Positions 22,601-33,140 of a stretch of 64,000 nucleotides of DNA are shown in pieces (the stretch's first letter is position 1; each line of letters starts with the position of its first letter). The stretch covers positions 69,926,828 through 69,990,827 of the forward strand of contig CM055274.1 in the NCBI GenBank assembly GCA_029237695.1, in the 5' to 3' direction. Under the pieces are notes generated by a model. It had not been told where the DNA came from. It made no database searches and saw only the letters and a program-made list of their open reading frames with translations. Source of the stretch: Conchocele bisecta (Eukaryota > Mollusca > Bivalvia > Lucinida > Thyasiridae). The position numbers and the translations under genes were made by a program.

Positions 22601-24518
22601 CATATCGTCTCTAAAATGTGCCGAGTTTCGATTTTATATGCACACGAAAATGCACTATTCTTTTTTTTTTTTTTTTCCAGGGGAGAAAGCTCCCCACATC
22701 CGCACCGAATACAAAGTCAGAGTTCGGTTGCTCAAAACTCTGTTAGCTTAACTGACTGTTAAAACACGGTTAAGGATTTAACAGTATGTTAAGCTAACAT
22801 ACGTTTTGAGCAACCGGACCCATATATATATCAAACTGTAATGAATTAGCAACATGTGATCCCTAAGTGGAACTATTTGACATACAATACCATGCACACA
22901 CAATGGCAAATTTATGGAAAATTGACTGTAGTGCCCCCAATCTAAACATATCTCCTGGATTCACCCCTGGACTACTCACCGTACACCACGTGTAAGCTGG
23001 AGATACAGTGATAACGAATACATGTGTACCGGCCATGGTAACAAACAAACGACTCCATTAGTGTCAGATCGTCGACGGAAATACATGCTAGACCATGTGC
23101 ATGTTTTCGCGAAACAAATTTCTCTACGAAACCTGACTTAAATACATTGGCTACAGTTACAGTTATTTCTGAGCATCCAGCATGAGCAGGTTAGTTTTAT
23201 CCATTTGGAAAACATAGATTCCTCTCGCATATCATCATATCTACATGTACTTACATAACTCGTCCAAGATATCAGTATAGCTGCCTCTTTCGGATGGAAT
23301 CTTTGAGTATTCGTACATATATAGCACAGCGTCTCGCTCCAACGAGTCAGGATAACCGGTTATCCGTGTAACCGTGTTCAAATAGTCACTTCTGTTCAAT
23401 GCCGGAGTGGTCCAGATACCGCCTGGGGGATACACGTCGGGGTAAAAGTATATGAGGAAGTACTCCCCCTCGTCCTTGGTATCCCCCAGTAGGATGTCAG
23501 CATCTTTATACTTCCCTGAGTTGATTAGATTTACTGGGTAATCCGTAAGAAACGTACCGTCTAATGTAGGGTTAAATGTTCCTATATTACCGTTGTCTAA
23601 TTCCCACTGTTTATTTTCAATCTCCCAAGGATCTAGAGATCTAAGGCACTCGGCTACCTTTTTTATTGTGTCCTTCCGACAATCTAGAAGCACCGCTAAA
23701 TCCATTGTCTTCTTCAACAGGTCGTGTGGACTGACAAACGCCCAGGGAGATAAGGAGGTAGAGCTTTGCATGATTGCGTTGGTGAAATAAGGCCACGATG
23801 TTGGTGCTAATAAATGGTGTCCTATACTCGCGGCGCCAGCGCTTTCGCCAAATAAACATATCTTGGATTTATCGCCGCCGAATACATGGGCGTTGTCGTG
23901 AATCCACTTCATGGCCATTTGCTGGTCTAGAAGCCCCATGTTTCCAGGGGCGTCGTCGTTCGCGAGGTACAGAAATCCGTGTGCCGACATTCTATACTGC
24001 ATTGACGCCACAATTACGTTTCCAGTCGCGGCCAGCTGACTGCCGTCGTATATGTCCAATGTGATCGAACCATACACGAACGACCCGCCGTATATCCAAA
24101 CCATCGTCGTCAACAGTTCGCCGTCGTACGTCCGTGGCACCCAGATATTCAAATATAGACAATCCTCAGTGATGTTTGTCTTTGTGTTCCACATATCCAC
24201 ACCTTCAAACCGCCCGAAGCTTGTATCCAGGGACTGTATACACGAATGTGGCTGCTGTGTCGCGTCCAAGACACCAGTCCAGTTCTGGACAGGATGAGGC
24301 GCCTTGAATCGCAGATCTCCGAGAGGGGGTTTGGCGAACGGCACGCCAAGGTACGCGTCCACGATTGTACCGCTGATGTTAGTGCTGAATCCCCGGATGT
24401 CGCCGTTTAGCGTTGAGACGATGGAGCCGGCAACAAGAGGGAGGCTGAAGAGTAATGCGGGGACCAGCAGGGAGAGCCATCGCCGCCAGATGGACAACGG
24501 GATCCACGGGACGTCCAT
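19510..24518 (-). CDS. Cholinesterase/carboxylesterase-like secreted esterase (whole gene, three exons)
   Basis: The coding sequence joins 24518-23255, 22509-22245 and 19699-19510, giving 572 residues of the alpha/beta-hydrolase carboxylesterase family. It should hydrolyse carboxyl esters outside the cell. Visible features: a signal peptide (about 12-31); an oxyanion-hole motif YGGSF (143-147); the nucleophile Ser226 in GESAG; Glu350 in KDEGEYF; and His470 in MGTMHGYEI. Trp110 in DMWN sits where acetylcholinesterases keep the choline-binding Trp (Torpedo Trp84). Cysteines match all three canonical loops: 93-120, 280-291 and 429-550. Asn47, Asn79 and Asn115 are glycosylation sequons. The length is typical of the catalytic domain, with only a short tail ending Cys571-Asp572. 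The choline-site Trp favours a cholinesterase, but substrate preference is not proven. The donor-like TCCG|GTAAAT near the stop leaves open an extra C-terminal exon. Confidence 0.9.
19707..19922. mobile_element. pogo-like MITE beside the esterase exon 3 acceptor
   Basis: The left end CATTGAAACCTCTCTAAACC (then GGACACCCTGG) and the right end GCCCGGTTTAGACATGTTTTACTG are inverted and TA-flanked, as in Tigger/pogo-type elements. The left end lies 7 bp from the first base of exon 3. Confidence 0.7.
20233..20384. repeat. 152-bp nested palindrome
   Basis: CACAGGGGTCCGAAGTTGTG at the left is inverted at the right end. The arms continue through ACTGAGTCCGAATCGGTGGG and its complement. A second inverted copy of part of the arm (GCACAACTTCGGACC) lies in the loop, so two alternative hairpins are possible. 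Confidence 0.9.
20595..21048. mobile_element. MITE family A, copy 3 (right end lost)
   Basis: Starts AAAGGTACATTCCCACTCAG. The interior is collinear with copies 1 and 2 until about 21005, followed by a short inverted piece (TGGTGGAATAGTG). No right TIR. Confidence 0.75.
21843..21950. mobile_element. Hairpin MITE family L, copy 1
   Basis: ATTTTCGACCACACGGTCTT and AAGACCATGTGGTCGAAAAT form a near-perfect hairpin, with outer arms ACATTGTTTTAAAGT and ACTTTAGAACAATGT. A related, interrupted copy lies at 31665-32235. Confidence 0.8.
22075..22140. mobile_element. Poly-G-cored fragment
   Basis: A G-run (22091-22106) is followed by GTCTGCCCCCTGTCCCCCC, like the other poly-G elements. Ends unresolved. 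Confidence 0.4.
22245..22509 (-). CDS. Esterase exon 2 (catalytic His exon)
   Basis: Acceptor TATTCCAG|TAGGAG joins the single T left by exon 1 (phase 1). Donor TCAGG|GTAAGA leaves phase 2. It encodes residues 422-510 with Cys429 and His470 (WPAWMGTMHGYEI), then NYTGADRQVS. Confidence 0.9.
22510..23254 (-). other. Esterase intron 1
   Basis: It contains a T-run (about 22660-22676) and a 98-bp hairpin (22722-22819). No exon is seen in the remainder. Confidence 0.75.
22722..22819. mobile_element. 98-bp hairpin MITE
   Basis: GTTCGGTTGCTCAAAACTCT and TTAGCTTAAC at the left are inverted as GTTAAGCTAACATACGTTTT and GAGCAACCGGAC at the right. Confidence 0.75.
23255..24518 (-). CDS. Esterase exon 1 (signal peptide, Ser and Glu of the triad)
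   Basis: ATG at 24518, donor GAGTTAT|GTAAGT. It encodes residues 1-421 plus one base, carrying Trp110, Ser226 and Glu350. Antisense frames over this exon are shadows. Confidence 0.92.
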
Positions 24519-24860
24519 TAGGGCGGGAGTCTCACGTCACCTGGAGCAACATATAATATCCCATTTCACATTCACAGACAGCGAAGACCATACTGCTGTC
24601 TTTTGATATCAAGTTTATTATGCAAGACCAGGAAATACATAGGAATTCCAAGACTCGCCGATGAATTCCTACCGTTTCCGAGCCGAGCCTGATAAGCTTG
24701 ATATCAAACGACAATAACATGATATTCTTTTTATCAGGTCACGGTAAATATGCTACAAAACAAGCAAGCATAACGTGGTCGTTGTTGAAAAGAACGCAAA
24801 ACCCGGTCGTCCGGTTTAATATATATGTTAATCACTGATATAAGATCATCTAGCTATATA
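24519..24860. other. Region upstream of the esterase gene
   Basis: Expected promoter and 5'UTR. No clear TATA box or upstream exon was identified. GATATCAAG-type strings near 24605 and 24700 form a loose inverted pair. Confidence 0.4.
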
Positions 24861-25070
24861 CAGTGAAACCTCTATAAACCGTACACCAAGGAAACATCTG
24901 TGATCTTATTATCTTATTTTGGGTTTCATAGTCATTTATCTCAGGTGATAATGCCTGTTCATGATCTCATAGCACACACTTGTGGCTCAGAATGATCAAA
25001 TGCCTGGTTTACAGTGAAACCTCTCTAAACCGGACACCCTGGTCCGGTTTAGAGAGGTTTGACTATACTG
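24861..25070. mobile_element. pogo-like MITE with a nested mini-palindrome
   Basis: CAGTGAAACCTCTATAAACC at the left, with the inverted right end GGTTTAGAGAGGTTTGACTA and TACTG; TA flanks. At 25013-25070 a second TIR copy makes a self-contained palindrome around CACCCTGGTCC. Confidence 0.8.
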
Positions 25071-25461
25071 TATGACCATGTGTATGTAATCTGATCGATA
25101 TACATCTCTCTAAATGCCATTGCTTTAATCTTACATACCCAATACAAGATCGGCACATGGACAAGCGCATTGAACACGTTTAATTAGTGCAATAAATTAC
25201 ATTGATTATAACATGACAACGGATAACCCACCTTCAATCCAAAATAACATAACCCAGATACGCACACCATAACACGTATTTCTAACAATTCCGCTATGCT
25301 TTTAAATACAACTTTTATTCGATGAACTGGGATAATATGACTACATATTTCACTATTAAATAGTTATGTCTACTCAATAACCTCAGTATCCAACATGTAG
25401 TGATTCGCCAGTGGTAACAGGAGTATTTACTAGAAACCACTAGCGTGACAGTGGCAGATAA
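25071..25461. other. Spacer before the satellite array
   Basis: AT-rich DNA with no gene seen. Confidence 0.5.
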
Positions 25462-28400
25462 AATGGCCTATTATGGCCTTTGTGACTTTAGCAGGAGAAT
25501 GGGCCTTATGGTATTTGTAACTTTAGAAGGAGAATGTGCCTTACAGTGTATGGTATTTGTAACTTTAGACGGAGAATGGGGCTTATGGTATTTGTAACTT
25601 TAGAAGGATAATGGGCCTTACAGTGTATGGTATTTGTAACTTTAGAAGGAGAATGTGCCTTACATTGTATGGTATTTGTAACTTTAGACGGAGAATGGGC
25701 CTTATGGTATTTGTAACTTTAGAAGGATAATGGGCCTTACAGTGTATGGTATTTGTAACTTTAGAAGGAGAATGGGGCTTATGGTATTTGTAACTTTAGA
25801 AGGAGAATGGGATTATGGTATTTGTAACTTTAGAAGGAGAATGGGCCTTATGGTATTAGTAACTTTAGAAGGAGAATGGGGCTTATGGTATTAGTAACGT
25901 TAGAAGGACAATGGGGATTATGGTATTAGTAACGTTAGAAGGAGAATGGGGCTTATGGTATTTGTAACTTTAGAAGGAGAATGGGCCTTATGGTATTATT
26001 AACTTTAGAAGGAGAATGGGGCTTATGGTATTTGTAACTTTAGAAGGAGAATGGGGCTTATGGTATTAGTAACGTTAGAAGGAGAATGGGGCTTATGGTA
26101 TTAGTAACGTTAGAAGGAGAATGGGGCTTATGGTATTTGTAACTTTAGAAGGAGAATGGGGTTTTTATGGTATTAGTAACGTTAGAAGGAGAATGGGGCT
26201 TATGGTATTTGTAACTTTAGAAGGAGAATGGGGCTTATGGTATTTGTAACTTTAGAAGGAGAATGGGCCTTATGGTATTTGTAACTTTAGAAGGAGAATG
26301 GGGCTTATGGTATTAGTAACGTTAGAAGTAGAATGGGGCTTATGGTATTTGTAACTTTAGAAGGAGAAGGGCCTTGGGGCCTTATGGTATTTGTAACTTT
26401 AGAAGGAGAATAAGGGCCTTATGGTATTTGTAACTTTAGAAGGAGAATGGGGCTTATGGTATTAGTAACGTTAGAAGTAGAATGGGGCTTATGGTATTTG
26501 TAACTTTAGAAGGAGAACGGGGCTTATGGTATTTGTAACTTTAGAAGGAGAATGGGCCTTATGGTATTTGTAACTTTAGAAGGAGAATGGGGCTTATGGT
26601 ATTTGTAACTTTAGAAGGAGAATGGGGCTTATGGTATTAGTAACGTTAGAAGGAGAATGGGGCTTATGGTATTTGTAACTTTAGAAGGAGAATGGGGCTT
26701 ATGGTATTTGTAACTTTAGAAGGAGAATGGGATTATGGTATTTGTAACTTTAGAAGGAGAATGGGCCTTATGGTATTTGTAACTTTAGAAGGAGAATGGG
26801 CCTTATAGTATTTGTAAATTTAGATGGAGAATGGGCCTTATAGTATTTGTAACTTTAGAAGGAGAATTGGTCTTATGGTATTTGTAACTTTAGAAGGATA
26901 ATGGGGCTTATGGTATTTGTAACTTTAGAAGGAGAATGGGGCTTATGGTATTTGTAACTTTAGAAGGAGAATGGGGCTTATGGTATTTGCAACTTTAGAA
27001 GGAGAATGGGGCTTATGGTATTAGTAACATTAGAAGGAGAATGGGGCTTATGGTATTAGTAACATTAGAAGGAGAATGGGGCTTATGGTATTTGTAACTT
27101 TAGAAGGATAATGGTGCTTATGGTATTTGTAACTTTAGAAGGAGAATGGGCCTTATTATATTTGTAACTTCAGAAGGAGAATGGGGCTGATGGTATTTGT
27201 AAATTTAGAAGGAGAATGGGGCTTATGGTATTAGCAACATTAGAAGGAGAATGGGGCTTATGGTATTTGTAACTTTAGAAGGATAATGGGGCTTATGGTA
27301 TTTGTAACTTTAGAAGGAGAATGGGCCTTATGGTATTAGTAACGTTAGAAGGAGAATGGGCCTTATTATATTTGTAACTTCAGAAGGAGAATGGGGCTGA
27401 TGGTATTTGTAAATTTAGAAGGAGAATGCGGCTTATGGTATTTGTAACGTTAGATGGAGAATGGGCCTTATAGTATTTGTAACTTTAGATGGAGAATGGG
27501 GCTTATGGTATTTGTAACTTTAGAAGGAGAATGGGCCTTATGGTATTTGTAACTTTATAATGAGAATTGGGCTTATGGTATTTGTAACTTTAGAAGGAGA
27601 ATGGGCCTTATAGTATTTGTAAATTTAGATGGAAAATGGGCCTTATGGTATTTGTAACCTTAGAAGGAGAATGGGGCTTATGGTATTAGTAACGTTAGAA
27701 GGAGAATGGGGCTTATGGTATTTGTAACTTTGGAAGGAGAATGGAGCTTATGGTATTTGTAACTTTAAAAGGAGAATGGGATTATGGTATTTGTAACTTT
27801 AGAAGGAGAATGTTGGGCCTTTAATGGGTTATTTGTAACTTTAGAAGGAGAATGCCTATAGTATTTTGGTAATTTAGATGGAGAATGGGGCCTTTATAGG
27901 TATTTGTAATTTAGGAAGGAGAATGGGCCTTTATTTTAGGTAATTTGGTATTTAGAATGGGAGAATTTGGGGCCTTATGTATTTGTAAACTTTAGAGGGA
28001 AGAATGGCCTTATGTTATGGGTTAACTAGAATGGGGATTTAATTTGCTTTTAATGGGGTTTATTTGGGGTTAACTTAAGAAGGAAGGGGAATGGGCTTCC
28101 GGTATTTGGTTACTTGTAGAAGGGAAGGGATATTTTGATGCTTTATGGTATTTGTAACTTTAGAAGGATAATTTGGGGCTTATGTTATTTGGGTTAACTT
28201 TAGGATTTTTGGTTTGAAGGAATGGGGCCTTTTATTTATTTGTTAACTTTAGATGGGAAGGGAAGGAAGGGAATGCCGATTTGGGCCTTCTTCCTTTACC
28301 TTCCTTATGGTATTTGGGGTTTTAACTTATAGAAGGAGAGTGAATTTTTGGTGCCTTAAATAGTATTTGTAAATTTTAGATGGAGAAGGGGAACCTTATA

Positions 28401-30935
28401 GGGTTTTTGTAACCTTAGAAGGAAGAATGGGGCCATAGGTTTAAATTTGTAACTTTAGAATGATGGAAATGGGGGCTTTATTTGGTTATTTGTTAACTTT
28501 AGAAGGAGAATGGGGATAAATTTGGGGCTTTATGTTTAATTTGGGGGTTAACTTTAAAGGAAGGAAAATGGGCCTTCTGGTATTTGTAATCTTTAAAGAA
28601 GGAAGAATGGGGCTTATTGGTATTTGTAACTTTAGAAGGATAAATGGGCCTTTTATGTTCTTTGTAACTTTAGAAGGAGAATGGGCCTTATTATATTTTG
28701 TAACTTTAGATGGAGAATGACAGCCTTATGGTATTTGTAACTTTAGAACGGAGAAATGGGCCTTCTGGTATTAGTAACGTTCAGTGGAAGAAATGGGGCT
28801 TATGGTATTTGTTAACTTTAGAAGGAGAATGGGGCTATGGTGTTAGTAAAACGTTGGGAAGGGAAGAATGGGGCCTTATGGTAATTTGTAACTTTAGAAG
28901 GAAAGAATGGGGCCTTACGTGTATGGTATTTGTAAACTTTAGGAAAAAATAGGGAAGGGCCTTATGTTATTTGTAAATAAATAGTGAATGGGAATGGGGC
29001 ATTATGGTATTTGGTAACTTTAGAAGGAGAATGGGGCGTTATGGTATTTGTGTAACCTTAGAAGGAGAATGGGCCTTATGATATTTGTACTTTAGGATGG
29101 AGAATGGGGCTTATGGTATTTTTTGACTTTTAGAAGGCTAAATGGGCCTCTATAGGTATTAGTAAACGTTAAAAGGGGAATAGGCCTTGGGGCCTTTGGT
29201 ATTAGTTAAACGTTCTAGTAAGGAGAATGGGGTGGCTTGATGGTATTGAGTAAACGTTAGAAGGAGAATGGAGGCTTTTATGGTGAATTTGGTATCTTTT
29301 GTATGGAGAATGGGGCTTATGGGTATTTGGTAACTTTATTAAAGGAGAAATGGGGCTTAATTGGTATTTGTAACGGTAGAAGGAGAATGGGGGGCTTATG
29401 GTATTTGTCAACTTCGAGAAGGAGAATGGGGTTGTATGGTAATTTGTAACTTTAGAAGGATAATGGGTGCTTATGGTATTAGTAAAACGTTAGAAGGAGA
29501 ATTGGGGCTTCATGGTAACTTAAGTAACGTTTAGAACAGGAAAGAATGGGTCCGTTACAGTGTTTATGGTAATTTGTAAACTTTAGCAAGGAGAAATGGG
29601 GCTTATTTGGTATTAGTAACGTTTAGAAGGGAGAATGGGGCTTATTGGTATTTGTATCTTTATTGTAGGAGAAATGGGGCTTATGGTATTTGTAAACTTT
29701 AGAAGGAGAATGGGGCCTTATGGTATTTGTAACTTTAAAGGAATAAGGGGAATGGGGCTTATGGTAATTTGTATCTTTAGAAGGAGAATGGGGTTGGGCT
29801 TATGGTACTTAGTAAACGTTAGAATAGGAGAATGGGGCTTATTGGTATTTGTAACAATTCAGAAGGGAAGAATTGGGGCTTATGGTAATTTGTAAATTTA
29901 GACGGAGAAAATGGGGCTTATGGTATTAGTAACTTTATAAAGGAGAAATATGGGCCTTATGGTATTTGTAACTTTAGAAGGATGGAATGGGGGCTGAATG
30001 GTAGTTTTGTAAACTTTAATACGGATGAATGGGCCTTATGGTATTTTGTAACTTTAGAAGGAGGAATGGGGCTGATGGTATTTGTATCTTTTTGTAGGAG
30101 AAATGGGGCTTATGGTAAGTTTGTAACTTTAGAAGGAGGAATGGGCCTTATGGTATTTGTTAACTTTAGGAAGGATAATGGTGCTTATGGTATTAGTAAC
30201 GTTAGAAGGAGAATGGGGCTGATGGTATTAGTAAACGTTTCGAAGGAGGAATGGGGCTTATTGGTATTAGTAACGTTAGAAGGAAGAATTGGGGCTTATG
30301 GGTATTTTGTATCTTTTGTAGGAGAAATGGGGCTTATGGTGTATTTGGTAACACTTTAGAAGGAGAATTGGGCTGGGATGGTATTTGTAGTAAACGTTAA
30401 GAAGGAAAAGGGAATGGGGACTGATGGTTATTTGTAACTTTAGAAGGAGAATGGGCATTATGGATGTACTTTAGAAGGGAGATGGGGGCTGATGGTATTT
30501 GTTTTCTTGTAGAAGAGGGGCTATGGTATTTGTACTTCGTTTAGAAGGAGAATGGGGCTTATGGTATTTGTAACTTTAGAAGGAGAATGGGCTTTTATAG
30601 TAATTTGAACTTTTGAAGGAGAATGGGGCTGATGGTATTAGTAACGTTAGAAGGAGAATGGGGCTGATGGTATTTGTAACTTTAGAAGGAGAATGGGCCT
30701 TATGGTATTTGCAACTTTAGAAGGAGAATGGGCCTTATGGTATTTGTAACTTTAGAAGGAGAATGGGGCTGATGGTATTAGTAACGTTAGAAGTAGAATG
30801 GGGCTTATAGTATTTGTAACTTTAGAAGGAGAATGGGCCTTATGGTATTTGTAACTTTAGAAGGAGAATGGGGCTTATGGTATTTGTTACTTGAGAAGGA
30901 GAATGGGGCTTATGGTATTTGTAACTATAGAAGGA
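25462..30935. repeat. 35-bp satellite array, about 150 units
   Basis: The unit is GGGGCTTATGGTATTTGTAA followed by CTTTAGAAGGAGAAT. Two main variants differ at linked sites (TTTGTAACTTT versus TTAGTAACGTT). Near the left edge (25530-25750) some units carry an extra CAGTGTATG, giving 44-mers mixed with 35-mers. The period is not a multiple of three, and forward and reverse frames in it are meaningless as proteins. Confidence 0.97.
27800..30545. other. Error-like middle segment of the satellite array
   Basis: Within these bounds almost every unit has single-base insertions, doubled letters or homopolymer stretches (TTTGGGGTT, GGGAAGGG). Units before 27800 and after 30545 are clean. This looks like unpolished long-read sequence rather than biology. 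Confidence 0.7.
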
Positions 30936-31164
30936 GGCCGTGTCACTAAACTTCGTACGACTAAATTGTTCGTAAATGCAAAATTATGATAGTCTGTAAA
31001 TTTCATATTAACAATGTTTTCTGGTAAACAATTATTGATTTGCATTTATTGATCATAGGCTGCATATGCAGCCTATGCTCAATAAATGTAAATTCATCAA
31101 TTGAAATTTCTAGACGATCCTAAATTTGCACTTCAGTCGTACGAAGTTTAGTGAAACTGGCCCC
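30936..31164. mobile_element. Palindromic MITE family E, full copy, at the array edge
   Basis: GGCCGTGTCACTAAACTTCG at the left is inverted as CGAAGTTTAGTGAAACTGGC at the right. The centre is GAGCATAGG-type palindrome text. It abuts the last satellite unit. Confidence 0.88.
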
Positions 31165-31324
31165 TGGTATGATAGAACACTCCTGAAGCATGATAAGGAT
31201 AAATTACCCACAAAACTGGACATATACATTCTAGTTCTGGATTAAATCCCAATACGTGTACATGGGAAAGGCCAGGTTATTCTAGGAGTTTTCCGTCTGA
31301 ATCATGTAAGAGGGCTTTCAAAAT

Positions 31325-31645
31325 CGCGTTAGGGGTGGGGGGGGGGGGGGGGTGCGACGCACCCCCCTAAATTCGCCGAGGTCCGCTATTTTTCAAACAG
31401 TAATCTCAACAAATCTTGAAATGCATTAATATACAGGTAATTTGCATGAAAATGCCACTGTTGAAATCCGAATGTAAATGACATAAAATGCAGGAGAGTG
31501 CATTTCAGGCCATCTAGGTTTAAACAATGTCAGTGTACTCGCGTACTCGCGTACTCGCGCCACTACATGGGGCTCGCCCCTGACGCAACCCCCTGACGCA
31601 ACCCCCTGACGCACCACCCAATAGAAAATCCTGCGTACGGGCCTG
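31325..31645. mobile_element. Poly-G-cored element with short tandem motifs
   Basis: A G-run (about 31337-31352) is followed by TGCGACGCACCCCCC. GTACTCGC appears three times at 31537-31558 and CCCCTGACGCA three times at 31575-31612. The right end CCTGCGTACGGGCCTGAA matches the TIR of 31734-32120. Confidence 0.6.
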
Positions 31646-31733
31646 AATACACATTTATTTTAAACTCAGTCTTTTAATTAAATTTTCGATCACAATGTCT
31701 TTATCAAAATAGTCTGAAACTGTACTGGCAGTC

Positions 31734-32120
31734 CATGCCTGTACGCAGGAATTAATTTAGGGGGGTGCGTTATCGACGGCGCGAAGGGCTAAACATTGTT
31801 TTTTTGCACATTCACGAACAGACAGATTAACCATTTCACCCCTAAATAACTGGAATGGATATTGATATGCTAATTTTGCAACCCATTCCAATCATCACAC
31901 AATGATTTTCAGACCAGTCCATTTATGAACATGGGGTGTTTTTGTTCTCACAATTATGACAATCAATTTCAAAAAGTGCAGATCCTGATGAGACGGCTCG
32001 TCACGAGCTGGCTCATCTGGATCTACACTTTTTGCCAATACCACTATACAGGCCTGTGGTGTTGAACGGGTTAAGGGGGGTGCGTACGCACCCGTCGCAC
32101 CCCCTCTGCGTACGGGCCTG
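31734..32120. mobile_element. hAT-like composite element with 5-bp target duplication
   Basis: Ends CATGCCTGTACGCAGG and CTGCGTACGGGCCTG are inverted. CAGTC flanks both sides (31729-31733 and 32121-32125). It carries GGTGCGTTATCGACG on the left, GGTGCGTACGCACCCG on the right and a complete family B MITE between them. A related copy is 57773-58665. Confidence 0.75.
31827..32074. mobile_element. piggyBac-like MITE family B, copy 2 (third nesting level)
   Basis: TTAACCATTTCACCCC to GTTGAACGGGTTAA, TTAA at both ends, opposite orientation to 8495-8741. Confidence 0.85.
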
Positions 32121-32235
32121 CAGTCCTATGTGACGTCCAAACTGCCAATACAGTTTCAGACTAATTTGATAAAGACCGTGTGGTCGAAAATTAATAAAAA
32201 TAGTGACTTTAAAATAATGCATATTAATTTTATAT

Positions 32236-32643
32236 AACATTGTCTTATCAAATACGTCTTACCTTGACACAGAGAAGAACTCTTCAAAATACTGTTTTAA
32301 TCCAAAATGTGTCGCTGAACGATTGAAAAGAAAAACAATCAAAAATATATTTAAGTTTTCCATGAAAGCAAACACTATGACTACTCAATTGAACCGTATA
32401 TTGAAAAGAAAAACTATCTAAATTATATTTAAGTTCTATGAAAGCATATGCTATGGCTACTCATTTGAACCGTTTCGTCTTGACGAAACGGTTCAAATGA
32501 GTTGTCACAGCATATTCAGCTGTGGAGAATACGACAGAGACGAATAACATTTACACTTGTATCACTAATATATCAGCTATAACGAATATATCGAGCAGTG
32601 TCCTGGTGTCTTCTAACATTGAATACGTGATGACCACTGGAGT
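32236..32643. repeat. Short tandem plus hairpin
   Basis: A block with TTGAAAAGAAAAAC, TATATTTAAGTT, CATGAAAGCA and ACTCA..TGAACCGT occurs twice (about 32310-32395 and 32400-32475). The second runs into the perfect hairpin ACTCATTTGAACCGTTTCGT with its complement (32459-32502). Confidence 0.65.
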
Positions 32644-32857
32644 TTAACCCTTACAATGCTGAATTAATTTGTGTCGTCTGCTGAATATATTTTATTTTCC
32701 ATTTTTCTCATCAAAAACTTGATTTGGCAGCACATTAGAATCATTTCCAATGGCAATGATTTTAAAATGCTGCCAAACCATGTTTTTACTGAGAGAAAAG
32801 ACAAAATATGAATTAACAGCAGACGATTATTTTCTGTTCCCGCATTCTATGGGTTAA
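32644..32857. mobile_element. TTAA-flanked MITE family J, copy 3
   Basis: TTAACCCTTACAATGCTGAA to ATTCTATGGGTTAA. Inner inverted arms TTTGGCAGCA and TGCTGCCAAA with hairpin ATCATTTCCAATGGCAATGAT. Confidence 0.8.
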
Positions 32858-32894
32858 AACCGTGTACACATAGTTGAATACTGAATACGATTAT

Positions 32895-33140
32895 TAAAGG
32901 TGGCTGTGACTGGAGAAATTGGGCTTATGGCTTATGGCATATGTGGCCCGTGTGGATCATGATTCGGTAGCATATATACGTGTAGCTTGATCTATGTACA
33001 TTGTTAGAATCATGACGGTTGTTTGGTTGACTGACCATCGAAGTGCAGACACAGACAGACTGCACATCTGCGATGTCTGGTGTGGGTCTACACTGGTCAC
33101 AACGGTCAAAGGTCAATTTCTCCAGTCGGAGCAGTCATAC
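32895..33140 (+). repeat. Dispersed repeat K copy
   Basis: GGTGGCTGTGACTGGAGAAA, TTGGGCTTATGG, ATATGTGGCCCGTGTGG, then TGGGTCTACACTGGTCAC. It resembles 17229-17430 and 57302-57530. Confidence 0.6.

Larger units (their letters stand above)
31665..32235. mobile_element. Hairpin MITE family L, copy 2, split by insertion
   Basis: Left half TTTTCGATCACAATGTCTTT and right half AAAGACCGTGTGGTCGAAAA are inverted arms. The middle is occupied by the element at 31734-32120. Confidence 0.75.

Noticed and set aside
23593..24606. Forward-strand frames opposite esterase exon 1
   Set aside because: Antisense shadows. The catalytic motifs and signal peptide are on the minus strand.
28532..30458. Open frames in the satellite array (for example at 28532, 29635 and 29982)
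   Set aside because: A 35-bp unit rotates through all frames. These frames exist only where indels, probably errors, remove stops.
31980..32035. Possible hammerhead-like core at CCTGATGAGACGGC (also near 8570, 21727 and 34490)
   Set aside because: The downstream GAAA and matching stems of a hammerhead are absent. The text is the palindromic core of a MITE, or part of a dispersed repeat.
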